32,563 nucleotides of DNA, taken from positions 1-32,563 of the forward strand of contig DYCR01000025.1 of assembly GCA_019418025.1 (NCBI GenBank), read 5' to 3'. Made by a program: the position numbers and the translations under genes. Positions 22,478 to 31,205 of the stretch are shown here, in pieces. This stretch comes from Clostridiales bacterium. Its GTDB lineage: Bacteria > Bacillota > Clostridia > Oscillospirales > Oscillospiraceae. The notes under the pieces were generated by a model. The model had not been told where the DNA came from, did no database searches, and saw nothing but the letters and a program-made list of their open reading frames with translations. Numbering within the stretch: the stretch's first letter is position 1; each line of letters begins with the position of its first letter.

Positions 22478-22644
22478 ATGAATGTGAAACCTGCTGGTAC
22501 TATGATTACGATGAAGAATATGACGAGTACTACTGCATGATGGATCTGGATGAGGACGAGGTCTACCGCATTGCGACCTCTCCCTCGGGTCATTGTCCCT
22601 ATTACCGTCAGGGAGATGACTATTACTTGGCAAGGAGACAATAA
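22474..22644 (+). CDS. DUF6472-type small protein, 56 aa
   Basis: A 56-aa, very acidic and tyrosine-rich protein starting MNECETCWYYDYDEEYDEYY. It has four cysteines (4, 7, 21, 41), a MDLDEDEVYR core and an HCPYY segment, ending YLARRQ. The pattern of a CxxC, a DEEYD run, LDEDE and CPYY fits the clostridial DUF6472 family; a zinc-binding role is plausible but unproven. It starts on the YfcE stop codon (ATGA) and ends one base before the next ATG. Confidence 0.8.
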   Translation: MNECETCWYYDYDEEYDEYYCMMDLDEDEVYRIATSPSGHCPYYRQGDDYYLARRQ

Positions 22645-22645
22645 C

Positions 22646-24469
22646 ATGAAGCAACTGGTGATGGCGCTGCTGCTTTCGCTGCTGCTGACAGGCTGCGGAC
22701 AGCAAAATGAGCCGTCGGCTCCCGTTACCCAACCGAAGGAAACCGCCCCGACCGAGCCGACGCAGTCCTTTTATCAGCCGGATACTCCTGCAGAACAGGG
22801 GACGGCAGGGGCGGTGCGTGCCTATGACATGGGGCAGCCCGTCACAGGTGTTGCTCCCTTTGGAGAGAAGCTGTTGGTGCGGGCGGGGGAAAAGACCCTG
22901 CTCCTTTTGGACGGCACCACTCTGGAAATTCAGAAGCAGCGGGATCTTGAGGGAGACTTCGGGTGGAACACAGCGGGTTTTCTGATCGGAGAGGATCGGA
23001 TCGGGTATTTCGACACCTCCAGCAGCAGCTACGTGATATTGAACGGGGATCTTGTCACCGAGTCGGCCACTCAGCTGCCTCGTGAGCTTGGCTCGGCCCC
23101 TGTCATATCAACGGATTTTCAGACCATATACTACACGGTCGGCTCAGAGATCCGCGGGATGGAGCTGTCCACAGGCGTGACAAGGCTGCTGCGTCAGGAA
23201 GGGGCCGGGACGATCGTTCTGGAGGGTCTGGCCTTTGACAATGACGTTCTGCGGTATGTGCGCACGGATGCAGGCGGAGGGGAGCAGACCCGCTTTATCA
23301 GCACAAAAGACGGCAGCATTTACTTCACTGCCACCTACCATGACCTGATGCCCCACTGGGGGAACTGGTATGCGGCGGCGCCTCAGCTGCGCCACCCCTT
23401 TGGTGCGTTTCAGCGCATCATCACCGGAAAGCGGGACGGGACGATCCAGATGCTTCAGCCCAGTCAGCCGTGGGATCGTGTGATCTCGCCGGGGGAATCC
23501 CATGTGATCACCCAGAATCTGGGGAATGTGGGACTGAGCCTGACGGTCTACGATCTGGAAACAGGGGTGCCGAAGGCGGAGGTCACCCTGCCTCAGCAGA
23601 CGGAGGTGTTCTCCGGCGGATGCATCCAAGAGGATATGATCTGGCTGTGGAAAGACGGCCAAACGGAGTTTTATCAATGGGATACCACAAAAACCCCGCC
23701 GAAGGATACCGCCTCCATCCTCAGGGAATTTGCCTCGGTCACGGATGATCCAGAGACTGCACTGGAGGAGGTCAATCTCCGGGCAGAGGAGCTGGGAATG
23801 CGGCACGGAGTGGAGATCGCCTTTGCAGAACAGAACAGCCGGACCCCGGGACTGGACTACTCCACGGTGCCGGACTACCGACCTGAGATGTATGCAGCCG
23901 CTCTGGAGCTTTTGGAGCAGGCCATGGATCAGATGCCGGATGGCTTCCTTGAGCAGGTGGGCATGCGAGGGAAAAAGGGAAAGCAGGGCAATTTACAGAT
24001 TCGTCTGGTGGATGATTATGACCCGGCAGTCGGAACGGTCCCCGGTACAGGCAGCTGTGAATTTGTCGATGGCGGTGTCGTGCTTCACGTCAGCATGAGC
24101 CCGGAGCTGAAGGAGATTTTCTATCGTCAGCTTGGGGAGGCCATCGTTACAAGGATCGCGACCATGGGTGACGGTCTGAAAAAATGGTCAGAGCTGAACC
24201 CTCAGGGCTTTTCCTATGGGGCGGGCGCCGATGAACACAGTGCCTACCTGACAGAGGGGGAGAACGATTTCACCGACGTGACCGCGATGAAAAGCCCCAG
24301 AGAGGATCAGATGCAGGTGTTTGTGCATGCCATGCTGCCGGAGCAGGAATCGCGCCTTGCGTCTGATACCATGCAGGCAAAGCTTAGGCTCCTGTGTGAG
24401 CAGATCCGAGGGACCTATCAGCTGTCGGATGCAGAAAATCTGCCTTGGGAGCAGCATCTGCGCTCCTGA
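22646..24469 (+). CDS. lipoprotein with degenerate zincin-like C-terminal domain
   Basis: A 607-aa protein from ATG 22646, with AAGGAGA upstream; the larger frame from 22550 overlaps the small gene. The signal peptide ends in the lipobox LLTGC (Cys at about 17), and a Pro/Thr-rich tether follows. Residues about 55-370 contain repeated beta strands, as in a propeller (WIRED-like turns such as GKRDGTIQMLQP). The C-terminal domain resembles the zinc metallopeptidase domain of clostridial lipoproteins, keeping the KKWSELNPQGFSY and SPREDQMQVFVHAM landmarks. Where relatives have HELxH, this protein reads YRQLGEA (493-499), so the zinc site is lost. It is probably a binding, not a hydrolytic, protein. 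Last gene of the operon. Confidence 0.75.
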   Translation: MKQLVMALLLSLLLTGCGQQNEPSAPVTQPKETAPTEPTQSFYQPDTPAEQGTAGAVRAYDMGQPVTGVAPFGEKLLVRAGEKTLLLLDGTTLEIQKQRDLEGDFGWNTAGFLIGEDRIGYFDTSSSSYVILNGDLVTESATQLPRELGSAPVISTDFQTIYYTVGSEIRGMELSTGVTRLLRQEGAGTIVLEGLAFDNDVLRYVRTDAGGGEQTRFISTKDGSIYFTATYHDLMPHWGNWYAAAPQLRHPFGAFQRIITGKRDGTIQMLQPSQPWDRVISPGESHVITQNLGNVGLSLTVYDLETGVPKAEVTLPQQTEVFSGGCIQEDMIWLWKDGQTEFYQWDTTKTPPKDTASILREFASVTDDPETALEEVNLRAEELGMRHGVEIAFAEQNSRTPGLDYSTVPDYRPEMYAAALELLEQAMDQMPDGFLEQVGMRGKKGKQGNLQIRLVDDYDPAVGTVPGTGSCEFVDGGVVLHVSMSPELKEIFYRQLGEAIVTRIATMGDGLKKWSELNPQGFSYGAGADEHSAYLTEGENDFTDVTAMKSPREDQMQVFVHAMLPEQESRLASDTMQAKLRLLCEQIRGTYQLSDAENLPWEQHLRS

Positions 24470-24551
24470 GTGACGGTGATGCCGGCACAGCTGCAACAGC
24501 CGGAGGGCATTTACAGTCCACAGCCTGCGCTGTGCCGTAACAGAATAACAC

Positions 24552-24640
24552 CCCCTGCGCCGGAAAATACCGTAAACAGCCCCAGTTTGTACAGACAGTA
24601 CAAACTGGGGCTGTTCTGTTCAACTGTGCGCAGGGGTTTT
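24552..24640 (+). terminator. nested double hairpin terminator
   Basis: The outer stem CCCCTGCGC (24552-24560)/GCGCAGGGG (24628-24636) is followed by TTTT. Inside it is a perfect 17-bp hairpin, ACAGCCCCAGTTTGTAC (24576-24592) with GTACAAACTGGGGCTGT (24598-24614) and loop AGACA. Confidence 0.75.
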
Positions 24641-24931
24641 CTATCGGATGGGGCATGGGGGGCGGTGAAAATCCTGTTCAAGCAGTTGAAATAAATTATA
24701 AAATATAATTAAATGTCGATGAAAAATACAGCATGTTACACAAAAAACAGAGACGATATTCGTCGGATAAACATGGTGCAATTTCCTGATTTCCCGATTA
24801 TACTAAAGAAAATAGGTGGATACCTCTGGGCAAAGCAAGACGGAACCAAGAGATGCTCTGGCTTTTCTGGGTCTTATTAATTCTATATTATAATCAAAAA
24901 CATCTGCCGGATGGTGGAAAGGAAGTGTGCG
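24641..24931 (+). other. A/T-rich gene-free stretch before the surface-protein operon
   Basis: No ORF with a credible start was found. TATAAT at 24889-24894 is the best -10, without a convincing -35; TATACT at 24799-24804 is another. An AGAG-ATG-CTCT hairpin is present at about 24850. Nothing else is recognised. Confidence 0.4.
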
Positions 24932-25723
24932 GTGGGAAAGAAGGGAAGATGGATCACGGGCGGTGCGCTGCTGATAACTGCGGTTTTGGTGATATCTTTT
25001 TTCGTGGAATTTCCTGTGCTGCTGATCAATGGAACACCGATTTACAGTCAGGAATACCAGATTCACGGAGCGGTGGCAGAGCGTGTTGCTCGATCCCGCG
25101 CGATCATGGACTGGGCATCGGAGCTGGAAGGGGAAAAGAGCGTATCCTACGGTGAGATCCTTCAGGCAATGGAGCGTGAAAACGCGGAAAGAAAAGCGAA
25201 GAAGGAAAGTGATCAGCCTATTTATGGTCCGTTGGAATTTGACCACATACAGTATTACAAAAAATATGTGGGGGATTGTCAGCAGCGGATCGTTCAAAAA
25301 CTCGAACAGGAAGCGCAGCAGGATGCCCTTGTTCAGTTCTACGACCGGAATCGACAGCAATACCGGCATGCAGACACCATCTCGGCAGAGTACAGTGTCT
25401 GGCAGCAGGGGGTGCTGATCCGGGAGGGGACGGTTCAGCTGGATCGGTACAATATCCGCAGCATGTCAGAATCCAATGAACAGCTTGTGGAGAACCTGTT
25501 GCAGCTTTCTCCGCTGCAGGAGCTTTTTTGGGATGCATCCGACGGCATCCAGATACGGCTGCGCTGCACACAACGGATTCCGGGGGAGGTCGCTCCATAC
25601 GAGGAGGTTGCAGGTGCAGTCTTGCAGCAATATGCGGCGCAGCAGTTTGAGGATCGACTGGAGGAACGTATAAAAGAATCCCGAATTTGGGTTCTGAATG
25701 GTATAGTAGGAGGAAATGCATGA
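24932..25723 (+). CDS. membrane-anchored SurA/PrsA-N-like protein
   Basis: A 263-aa protein from GTG 24932, with AAGGAAG 6 bases upstream; the ATG at 24911 has no ribosome binding site. An N-terminal membrane helix (about residues 8-28) leads directly into LLINGTPIYSQEYQIH, the usual opening of SurA/PrsA-type extracellular chaperones ('xNGxxI...'). The rest is mostly helical, and I see no parvulin isomerase motif. The stop overlaps the start of the large surface protein by ATGA, so it may be a dedicated folding helper for that protein. This role is inferred from order and topology. Confidence 0.6.
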   Translation: MGKKGRWITGGALLITAVLVISFFVEFPVLLINGTPIYSQEYQIHGAVAERVARSRAIMDWASELEGEKSVSYGEILQAMERENAERKAKKESDQPIYGPLEFDHIQYYKKYVGDCQQRIVQKLEQEAQQDALVQFYDRNRQQYRHADTISAEYSVWQQGVLIREGTVQLDRYNIRSMSESNEQLVENLLQLSPLQELFWDASDGIQIRLRCTQRIPGEVAPYEEVAGAVLQQYAAQQFEDRLEERIKESRIWVLNGIVGGNA

Positions 25724-28700
25724 ATAAGTTATGGAAAAAGGGCGTGGCCTTATTACTGCTCAGCGGTATGGTTTTGGGCAGCAGCATGGGGGTCGTGCGG
25801 GCAAGTGACATTCAATCGGATGCAGCGCTGACCCCTCCGCAGGCGGACACGCAGACAAAGGATGCCGATATCCGATCGGATGAGGCAGGACCGGATCAGG
25901 AGACGATCCATCAGGAGCAGAGCCAAGCGCAGCCTGAGCAGCTGCCCCGTGTCTTAATGGATGAGACATTTGAAAATGGGGACGGCTGGCACAATCATGC
26001 CGGAGGAAATCTTTCTTTCGCTGATGGAAAGGCCATTTTTCAGGGTGCGGGGCCAAACCCCCACATGATTTCGAAAAATACGATTTTTGCAGACGACATG
26101 CTGATCCATGTGGATCTGCAAACTTTGGAGGGGAATACAAACTGCAATGCGAAAATTGGATTCCGGGGCGGCACATCATTTGACGATGCCCGGCTTCAGG
26201 TTCGATTTGACTTCCCGAACAACAGGATCTATCTGGAAAAAGCGGCAGGAAACAGCGTGCAGACAAAGCTTGCAGAAGCGGATGTCGCAGGGGTAAATAT
26301 TAAAACCGCGCCTAAGGAGCTGGCGGTGGATATCCTGATGAAAGGGGATCACATTACCGTTTGGCTGAACCGGACACAAATAATCGATGTCCGGAATGCA
26401 GAAGCTGCAAAGATGCCTCAGGGGCCGATTCTAGTGGCAGGCCAGTACCCTGCTCAGGCATTTGCCTTGAACCGCATTGTGGTTTCTACAGACCAGAAGG
26501 CGGCGGGACAGGAAATTCCCGTGACCTTAAAGGTGTTCACCGACGGCAAAGAAAGCGGCTTGGGCGGTGTGCTGCAGGCGGATCGTCAATCGGGATATCA
26601 TGGCGACACCGTCAAGCTCACCGTGAAAGCCAATCACGGATATGTGTTTGACAAATTCACAACCAATACGGATAACCTGATCGTGATTCAGAACAACCAA
26701 TTTCAGCTGAACAACAAGTTTGACCATGTGGTCGTGACGGCGCATTTTGTAACCAGACAGCCGGGAAAAGACGAGGTTTATTTTGAAGATTTTGGGGGAG
26801 CGATCCAGGATCTTCCTGAGGGATGCAAAATTGAAGATGAACGACTGACAGCAGATCCTCCGGCAGATAACGCAGTGGCATGCTATCGTGTTCCCACCAA
26901 TGTATTTGACAAGGTGAAGGGTGGGGAGGGCTACCGGATCGAGCTGGACGCAGAACGGATGACAGCCAACAACGGAACCTTCCAGATTGCCTTCCGGGCA
27001 GGCAGCGGTCAGGATGACCGCTATGTGCTTGCCGTGAATTCCCAAGGGGCGGCCATGATCCTTCGGTTTGTCAATGGGCAAAGGACGGAGCTGAAGAAAG
27101 CCTCTTTTCAGCTGCAAACCGGAAAGGTGAACCGGATCACCATGGAGATCGTCGGAGATCAGGTGACGGTTTCCATTGATGGAAAAGCCATCCTCAGCTA
27201 CACAGACCCGGATCAGTGGCATGGAATGAAGCCTCAGGTCCTTCTGATGAACATGACCAAGGGAGCAAAGATCGCATTTGACAATGTGCTGATCGAACGG
27301 GTTCGGCAGGGCAAGCCGATCACGGTGGTGACCATGCTGGACGGCGAGCCGGACAAGGAGCACACCGCCGGAACTGTTACGCAGGACCTTGCGCAGGCAG
27401 CTGCCGGAGATCATGTGACCCTGACCACACTGGTCAAGGCGGGATATCGGATCAAGTCCTGTACCTTTGCCGGCGAGGGCGGCACAATGGACAGCCGGCC
27501 GGTGTTGGACGAGCATGGCGTATTTACCATGCCGGAGGGCAGCTATACGACCCTGAAGGTCACGGTGGAGTTTGAAAAGGCCTCCAACCTTCAGCAGGCA
27601 CGGACATACTATATCGATGCAGAGGGCGGAAAAGATGATGCAGACGGTTTGACCGAGCAGACAGCTTGGAAAACCGTGTCAGGATTGAAAAACAGATCGG
27701 AATTTCACCCGGGAGATAAGATCCTGCTGAGGCGCGGCAGCGTGTTCCAAGGACAGCAGCTGGCATTTCAGGGCATGGGAACAAAGGAAAAACCCATTGT
27801 TGTGGACGCGTATGGCGATGCAAGTGCATTGCCGAGGCTGGAGGGGCAGGGGAAAATTGAGAATGTAGTATCCCTTGAGAATCAGCAGTATATTACCATC
27901 CGCAATTTGGAGATCACCAATCTGCATCCTGAGTACAATCAGAGCTTTGCACTGAATCAAAGCAACAACACAAAAACCGCACTTCGTGCAGTTAATGTAT
28001 CCATCAAAGACTTTGGCGTTGCATCGGGAATCCATATTGAAAGCTGCTATATTCACGATATCAACGGCAGGATCGACAACAAATGGAATGGCGGTGTATT
28101 CTTTGATGTTCAGGCAACCATTGAAAACGGCAGGCTGATGGGCATACCCAGCAAGTATGATGATGTGTCGATCACGGGCTGTACCTTTGAACGGGTCGAT
28201 CGCTCGGCCATTAAGCTGGTCAGCTCACGCTGGTGCAACCAGTGGCTGCCCAATGACCCCGGTGTACCTCTGAACTGGTATCCGTCCACCAATGTTGTGG
28301 TGCGGGATAACTACATGGATATGATCGGCGGTGACGGTATCACCGTGCGTGATACGGATGGGGCGTTGATTGAAAACAATCTGGCGAAGGATTGCCGCTA
28401 TCAAAACACAGGCTATAACGTGGGTATCTGGCCCTTTGAGGCGGCGAATACGGTGATACAGTATAACGAATCCTTTAATACCCATGGCACAACCGACGGT
28501 CAGGGATTTGACTGTGACCATGCCTCCTCCAATTCGGTCATGCAGTATAATTACAGTCATAACAACGAAGGCGGCTTCATGCTGATCATGGGCGGATATA
28601 ATCATATCGGTGCAACTGTCCGCTATAACATCAGCCAGAATGACCGGGACAAGGTCTTTGAATTTGCTCAGGGCATTCCCTTGGGTACGATGATCTATAA

Positions 28701-29625
28701 CAACACGCTGTATTCGGATCAGGTGATGCCCCGTGGTCTTTTCCTGCTTTCCAACACCGGAAATGGTCAGGGGATCGCCGATGCGTACCTGTTTAACAAT
28801 GTATTCCTGTATCCTGCCGGTCAGCAGCACTATCATACGCAGGTCAACGATTTGAAGCAGCATATTAAGCTTTACAACAATGCGTATGTGGGCGGGATTC
28901 AGCCGCCGGATGAGGAGGACAAGCCTCTCGTTCTGGCGGATGCCGCTGACGCAGGTCTTGTCAACCCGGGTCATGCTCCGGAAAGCAATTCTACCCATAA
29001 GCCGCTTCCCCACGATCATGAGGGATTGCTTGGCTATCAGCTGTTGGAGAACAGCGTGTTAAGGGACAAGGGCGTTACCCTTCAGCAGGCGATGAAGCAT
29101 TTTGGCGTATCTGAAAACGGCCCCGTGGATGGAAGAGGGTTGTCTCCCCGCCAGTTGTTTGATGAAGCGAAGGCGCAAAATCGAAAGAGCATTGACTGCG
29201 TGGTGGGCGAAAACTTCCCGACGGTTGCAGGCGTGCGTTATGATCAGGATTTCTTTGGTAAAACAGTATCTGAAAAGCCGGATCTAGGTGCGGCAGAGTT
29301 TGTGAAGGAAGCTCCGAAGCCAGAGCCTACCGAGCCGGAGGTAAAGCCCACCGAGCCGGAGGTAAAACCCACCGAGCCGGAGGTGAAGCCCACCGAGCCG
29401 GAGGTAAAGCCCACCGAGCCGGAGGTAAAACCTACCGAGCCGGAGGTGAAGCCTACCGAGCCGGAGACTAAGCCTACCGTACCCAGTGGTACAGCTTCCG
29501 ATCATAACCGTCCGGCAACGGGGGATGAGAGCAATGTGGTCCTCTATGTCGTGCTGTTGGCGGCTGCCGGAATTGTTCTGGTGACGGTGTATGTGCTGTC
29601 GGCAAAGAATCATAAGAAGAAATAG
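25720..29625 (+). CDS. cell-wall-anchored right-handed beta-helix protein (polysaccharide lyase-like)
   Basis: A 1301-aa protein from ATG 25720, with AGGAGG 6 bases upstream. A signal peptide (about 1-27) is followed by an Asp/Gln-rich linker. A jelly-roll (LamG/CBM-like) domain at about 80-248 and a bacterial-repeat beta domain at 267-345 are repeated by a second jelly-roll (352-528) and a second repeat domain (534-622). From RTYYIDAEGGKDDADG (about 627) to about 1150 is a DUF1565-type parallel beta-helix with many N-x-N/G turns, as in pectate-lyase-like enzymes. A TEPEVKP repeat stalk (1204-1252) leads to the sortase motif RPATGD (1264-1269), a membrane helix and KNHKKK. Probably acts on or binds polysaccharide at the cell surface; the substrate is unknown. 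Confidence 0.82.
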   Translation: MNKLWKKGVALLLLSGMVLGSSMGVVRASDIQSDAALTPPQADTQTKDADIRSDEAGPDQETIHQEQSQAQPEQLPRVLMDETFENGDGWHNHAGGNLSFADGKAIFQGAGPNPHMISKNTIFADDMLIHVDLQTLEGNTNCNAKIGFRGGTSFDDARLQVRFDFPNNRIYLEKAAGNSVQTKLAEADVAGVNIKTAPKELAVDILMKGDHITVWLNRTQIIDVRNAEAAKMPQGPILVAGQYPAQAFALNRIVVSTDQKAAGQEIPVTLKVFTDGKESGLGGVLQADRQSGYHGDTVKLTVKANHGYVFDKFTTNTDNLIVIQNNQFQLNNKFDHVVVTAHFVTRQPGKDEVYFEDFGGAIQDLPEGCKIEDERLTADPPADNAVACYRVPTNVFDKVKGGEGYRIELDAERMTANNGTFQIAFRAGSGQDDRYVLAVNSQGAAMILRFVNGQRTELKKASFQLQTGKVNRITMEIVGDQVTVSIDGKAILSYTDPDQWHGMKPQVLLMNMTKGAKIAFDNVLIERVRQGKPITVVTMLDGEPDKEHTAGTVTQDLAQAAAGDHVTLTTLVKAGYRIKSCTFAGEGGTMDSRPVLDEHGVFTMPEGSYTTLKVTVEFEKASNLQQARTYYIDAEGGKDDADGLTEQTAWKTVSGLKNRSEFHPGDKILLRRGSVFQGQQLAFQGMGTKEKPIVVDAYGDASALPRLEGQGKIENVVSLENQQYITIRNLEITNLHPEYNQSFALNQSNNTKTALRAVNVSIKDFGVASGIHIESCYIHDINGRIDNKWNGGVFFDVQATIENGRLMGIPSKYDDVSITGCTFERVDRSAIKLVSSRWCNQWLPNDPGVPLNWYPSTNVVVRDNYMDMIGGDGITVRDTDGALIENNLAKDCRYQNTGYNVGIWPFEAANTVIQYNESFNTHGTTDGQGFDCDHASSNSVMQYNYSHNNEGGFMLIMGGYNHIGATVRYNISQNDRDKVFEFAQGIPLGTMIYNNTLYSDQVMPRGLFLLSNTGNGQGIADAYLFNNVFLYPAGQQHYHTQVNDLKQHIKLYNNAYVGGIQPPDEEDKPLVLADAADAGLVNPGHAPESNSTHKPLPHDHEGLLGYQLLENSVLRDKGVTLQQAMKHFGVSENGPVDGRGLSPRQLFDEAKAQNRKSIDCVVGENFPTVAGVRYDQDFFGKTVSEKPDLGAAEFVKEAPKPEPTEPEVKPTEPEVKPTEPEVKPTEPEVKPTEPEVKPTEPEVKPTEPETKPTVPSGTASDHNRPATGDESNVVLYVVLLAAAGIVLVTVYVLSAKNHKKK
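29329..29475 (+). repeat. seven tandem 21-bp units encoding TEPEVKP
   Basis: Seven in-frame units of ACCGAGCCGGAGGTAAAGCC type, the last one diverged (GAGACTAAG). Third-position variants repeat with period three (AAG, AAA, GAAG, then again), so units 1-3 look duplicated as a 63-bp block into units 4-6. Confidence 0.9.
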
Positions 29626-29637
29626 CATAGATAACAG

Positions 29638-29676
29638 AAAAACTGTCCGCCGGAAACTCCGGTGGACAGTTTTTTG
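29638..29676. terminator. bidirectional terminator between convergent genes
   Basis: The stem ACTGTCC-G-CCGG pairs with CCGG-T-GGACAGT (29642-29670). T runs stand on both sides in the respective directions (TTTTTT at 29670 and the complement of AAAAA at 29638). It serves the surface protein and the MATE gene. Confidence 0.8.
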
Positions 29677-29723
29677 TGCAGAATAGATATATCGTCCGAG
29701 GGATAAATGCACGGCAGTCCTTG

Positions 29724-31091
29724 TTACCGCCGCACCTTTTTTTGCTCCATCCGGTCGAAGTTGTGGACCCAGTCGGCCTTCAGCATGTAGATCAGGAAAA
29801 TGATGCTGCTGCAAGCCCACGTAATGGGGTATGCCAAGGAGACGGTTTGCAGCTGCGGGACGAACCGAACGGCTGCAGTGATATAGGTCACGCGCAGCAC
29901 ACACCAGCACAGCAGCATGGTAAACATGGGTACGGTTGCTTTTCCTGCACCCCGCATGATCCCTGCGACACAGTGGGAAAAAGCCAGCAGAAAATAAAAC
30001 AGGCAGATGGTCCTGCTGTGGCGGACACCAAAGCGGATGACCTCCGGGCTTCCGTTGAACAGCCCGATCATGACGGGACTGTACCAGTAGAAGAGAACGC
30101 CGATCAGCTCCGCCAGAATTACCGAGCAGATGATGCCGAAACGGGCGCCTTTTTTGACACGGTCATATTGATGGGCACCCAGATTCTGCCCCACAAAGGT
30201 GGCCAGTGCCTGTGCAAAGCAGGTGATGGGCAGGAACGCAAAGCCCTCTAGCTTGGAGTATGCGCCGCAGCCTGCCATTGCAGCGGTGCCGAAGGCGTTG
30301 ATGTTGGACTGGACCACCACGTTGGCAAGGCCGATCACGCTGTTTTGGATGCCTGAGGGCAGTCCGAAGTAGATGATGGATTTCAGACTGGGCAGGTCGA
30401 AGCGGATCTTCCGGAGGTAAAGCTTCCCGGGGCCATCCAACCGCATCATGCGCACGCAGCACATCAGGGCGCTGAGCCCCTGAGAGATGGTGGTGGCCAA
30501 TGCGGCGGAGCCGACACCCATGTGGAAAACCGCCACGAACACAAGGTCAAGGATCACGTTGACAATGCTTGAAATGATTAGGTAGATCAGCGGGTGCTTG
30601 CTGTCGCCCATGGCGTGGAGGATGCCCACGAATATGTTATACATGACGGTGAAGATCGCACCGCAGAAGTAGAGCCGGAAGTAGCTGATGGAATTGGGCA
30701 GGACATCGGCGGGGGTTCCCATCCAACTCAGGATCGTGGGGGTGAATATGATACCGAGGATCGTAAGCAGGACACCGGTGCAAAGACCGAAGGCGATATC
30801 GGTGTGGATCGCTTTTTCCATGGCCTTGTAGTCCCGGGCGCCGAAGTATCGGGCGATGATGACACCGGCACCCATTGCAACACCGTTGAAAAAGCCGACA
30901 AACATGAAGATCAAATTGCCGGAGGAGCTGACGGCAGCCAAGGCCTGATCCCCCAGATACTGACCGACGATCAGGGAGTCGATGGTGTTGTAGAGCTGCT
31001 GAAAGACGTTGCCGAAAAATACCGGAAGGGCAAACCAAATCAGATTTTTCCAAATAGGACCCTCTGTCAGGGTATTGCGAGGGGAATCCAC
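29724..31091 (-). CDS. MATE family efflux transporter
   Basis: A 455-aa integral membrane protein with about 12 helices in two MATE repeats, exporting cationic drugs or metabolites with Na+ or H+ antiport. Typical motifs are LPVFFGNVFQQLYNTIDSL, VGQYLGDQALAAVSSSGN, GAGVIIARYFGARD and, in repeat two, LPSGIQNSVIGLANVVVQ and FVGQNLGAHQYDRVKKG. It starts at GTG 31091, with AGAGGAAG 9 bases upstream. It lies 115 bp after tex in the same direction but behind the tex terminator, with its own promoter and a candidate operator at the start site. The substrate is unknown. Confidence 0.9.
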   Translation of the reverse strand: MDSPRNTLTEGPIWKNLIWFALPVFFGNVFQQLYNTIDSLIVGQYLGDQALAAVSSSGNLIFMFVGFFNGVAMGAGVIIARYFGARDYKAMEKAIHTDIAFGLCTGVLLTILGIIFTPTILSWMGTPADVLPNSISYFRLYFCGAIFTVMYNIFVGILHAMGDSKHPLIYLIISSIVNVILDLVFVAVFHMGVGSAALATTISQGLSALMCCVRMMRLDGPGKLYLRKIRFDLPSLKSIIYFGLPSGIQNSVIGLANVVVQSNINAFGTAAMAGCGAYSKLEGFAFLPITCFAQALATFVGQNLGAHQYDRVKKGARFGIICSVILAELIGVLFYWYSPVMIGLFNGSPEVIRFGVRHSRTICLFYFLLAFSHCVAGIMRGAGKATVPMFTMLLCWCVLRVTYITAAVRFVPQLQTVSLAYPITWACSSIIFLIYMLKADWVHNFDRMEQKKVRR

Positions 31092-31119
31092 CGTAAAACA
31101 CTTCCTCTTTTTATATTTT

Positions 31120-31133
31120 GTTGCAGTCGCAAC
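31120..31133 (-). promoter_or_regulatory. inverted repeat at the MATE transcription start (candidate operator)
   Basis: GTTGC-AGTC-GCAAC, perfect 5-bp arms. It lies just downstream of the -10, covering the expected start site, a usual place for a MarR- or TetR-type repressor. No regulator gene is adjacent. Confidence 0.45.
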
Positions 31134-31139
31134 TTATAT

Positions 31140-31168
31140 ATTATGCTCCTAAAGTCAGGAAATGTCAA
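31140..31168 (-). promoter_or_regulatory. promoter of the MATE gene
   Basis: On the minus strand TTGACA (complement of 31163-31168), a 17-bp spacer and CATAAT (complement of 31140-31145). The -35 begins 3 bp after the tex terminator's T run. Confidence 0.75.
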
Positions 31169-31171
31169 TAG

Positions 31172-31200
31172 AAAAAGACCGCTCCGGAGGGAGCGGTCTT
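31172..31200 (-). terminator. Rho-independent terminator after tex
   Basis: An 11-bp perfect stem AAGACCGCTCC (31175-31185)/GGAGCGGTCTT (31190-31200), read on the minus strand with a following T run (complement of 31172-31176). Confidence 0.85.
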
Positions 31201-31205
31201 AAATA

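Noticed and set aside
24820..24880. A possible cyclic-di-GMP riboswitch upstream of the surface-protein operon (a GGGCAAAGC segment)
   Set aside because: The second conserved GACGCAAAGC-type strand and the receptor stems of the class I aptamer are not there; only a short fragment resembles it.
29329..29475. CRISPR-like array
   Set aside because: The 21-bp units are directly tandem without spacers and are in frame inside the surface-protein gene.
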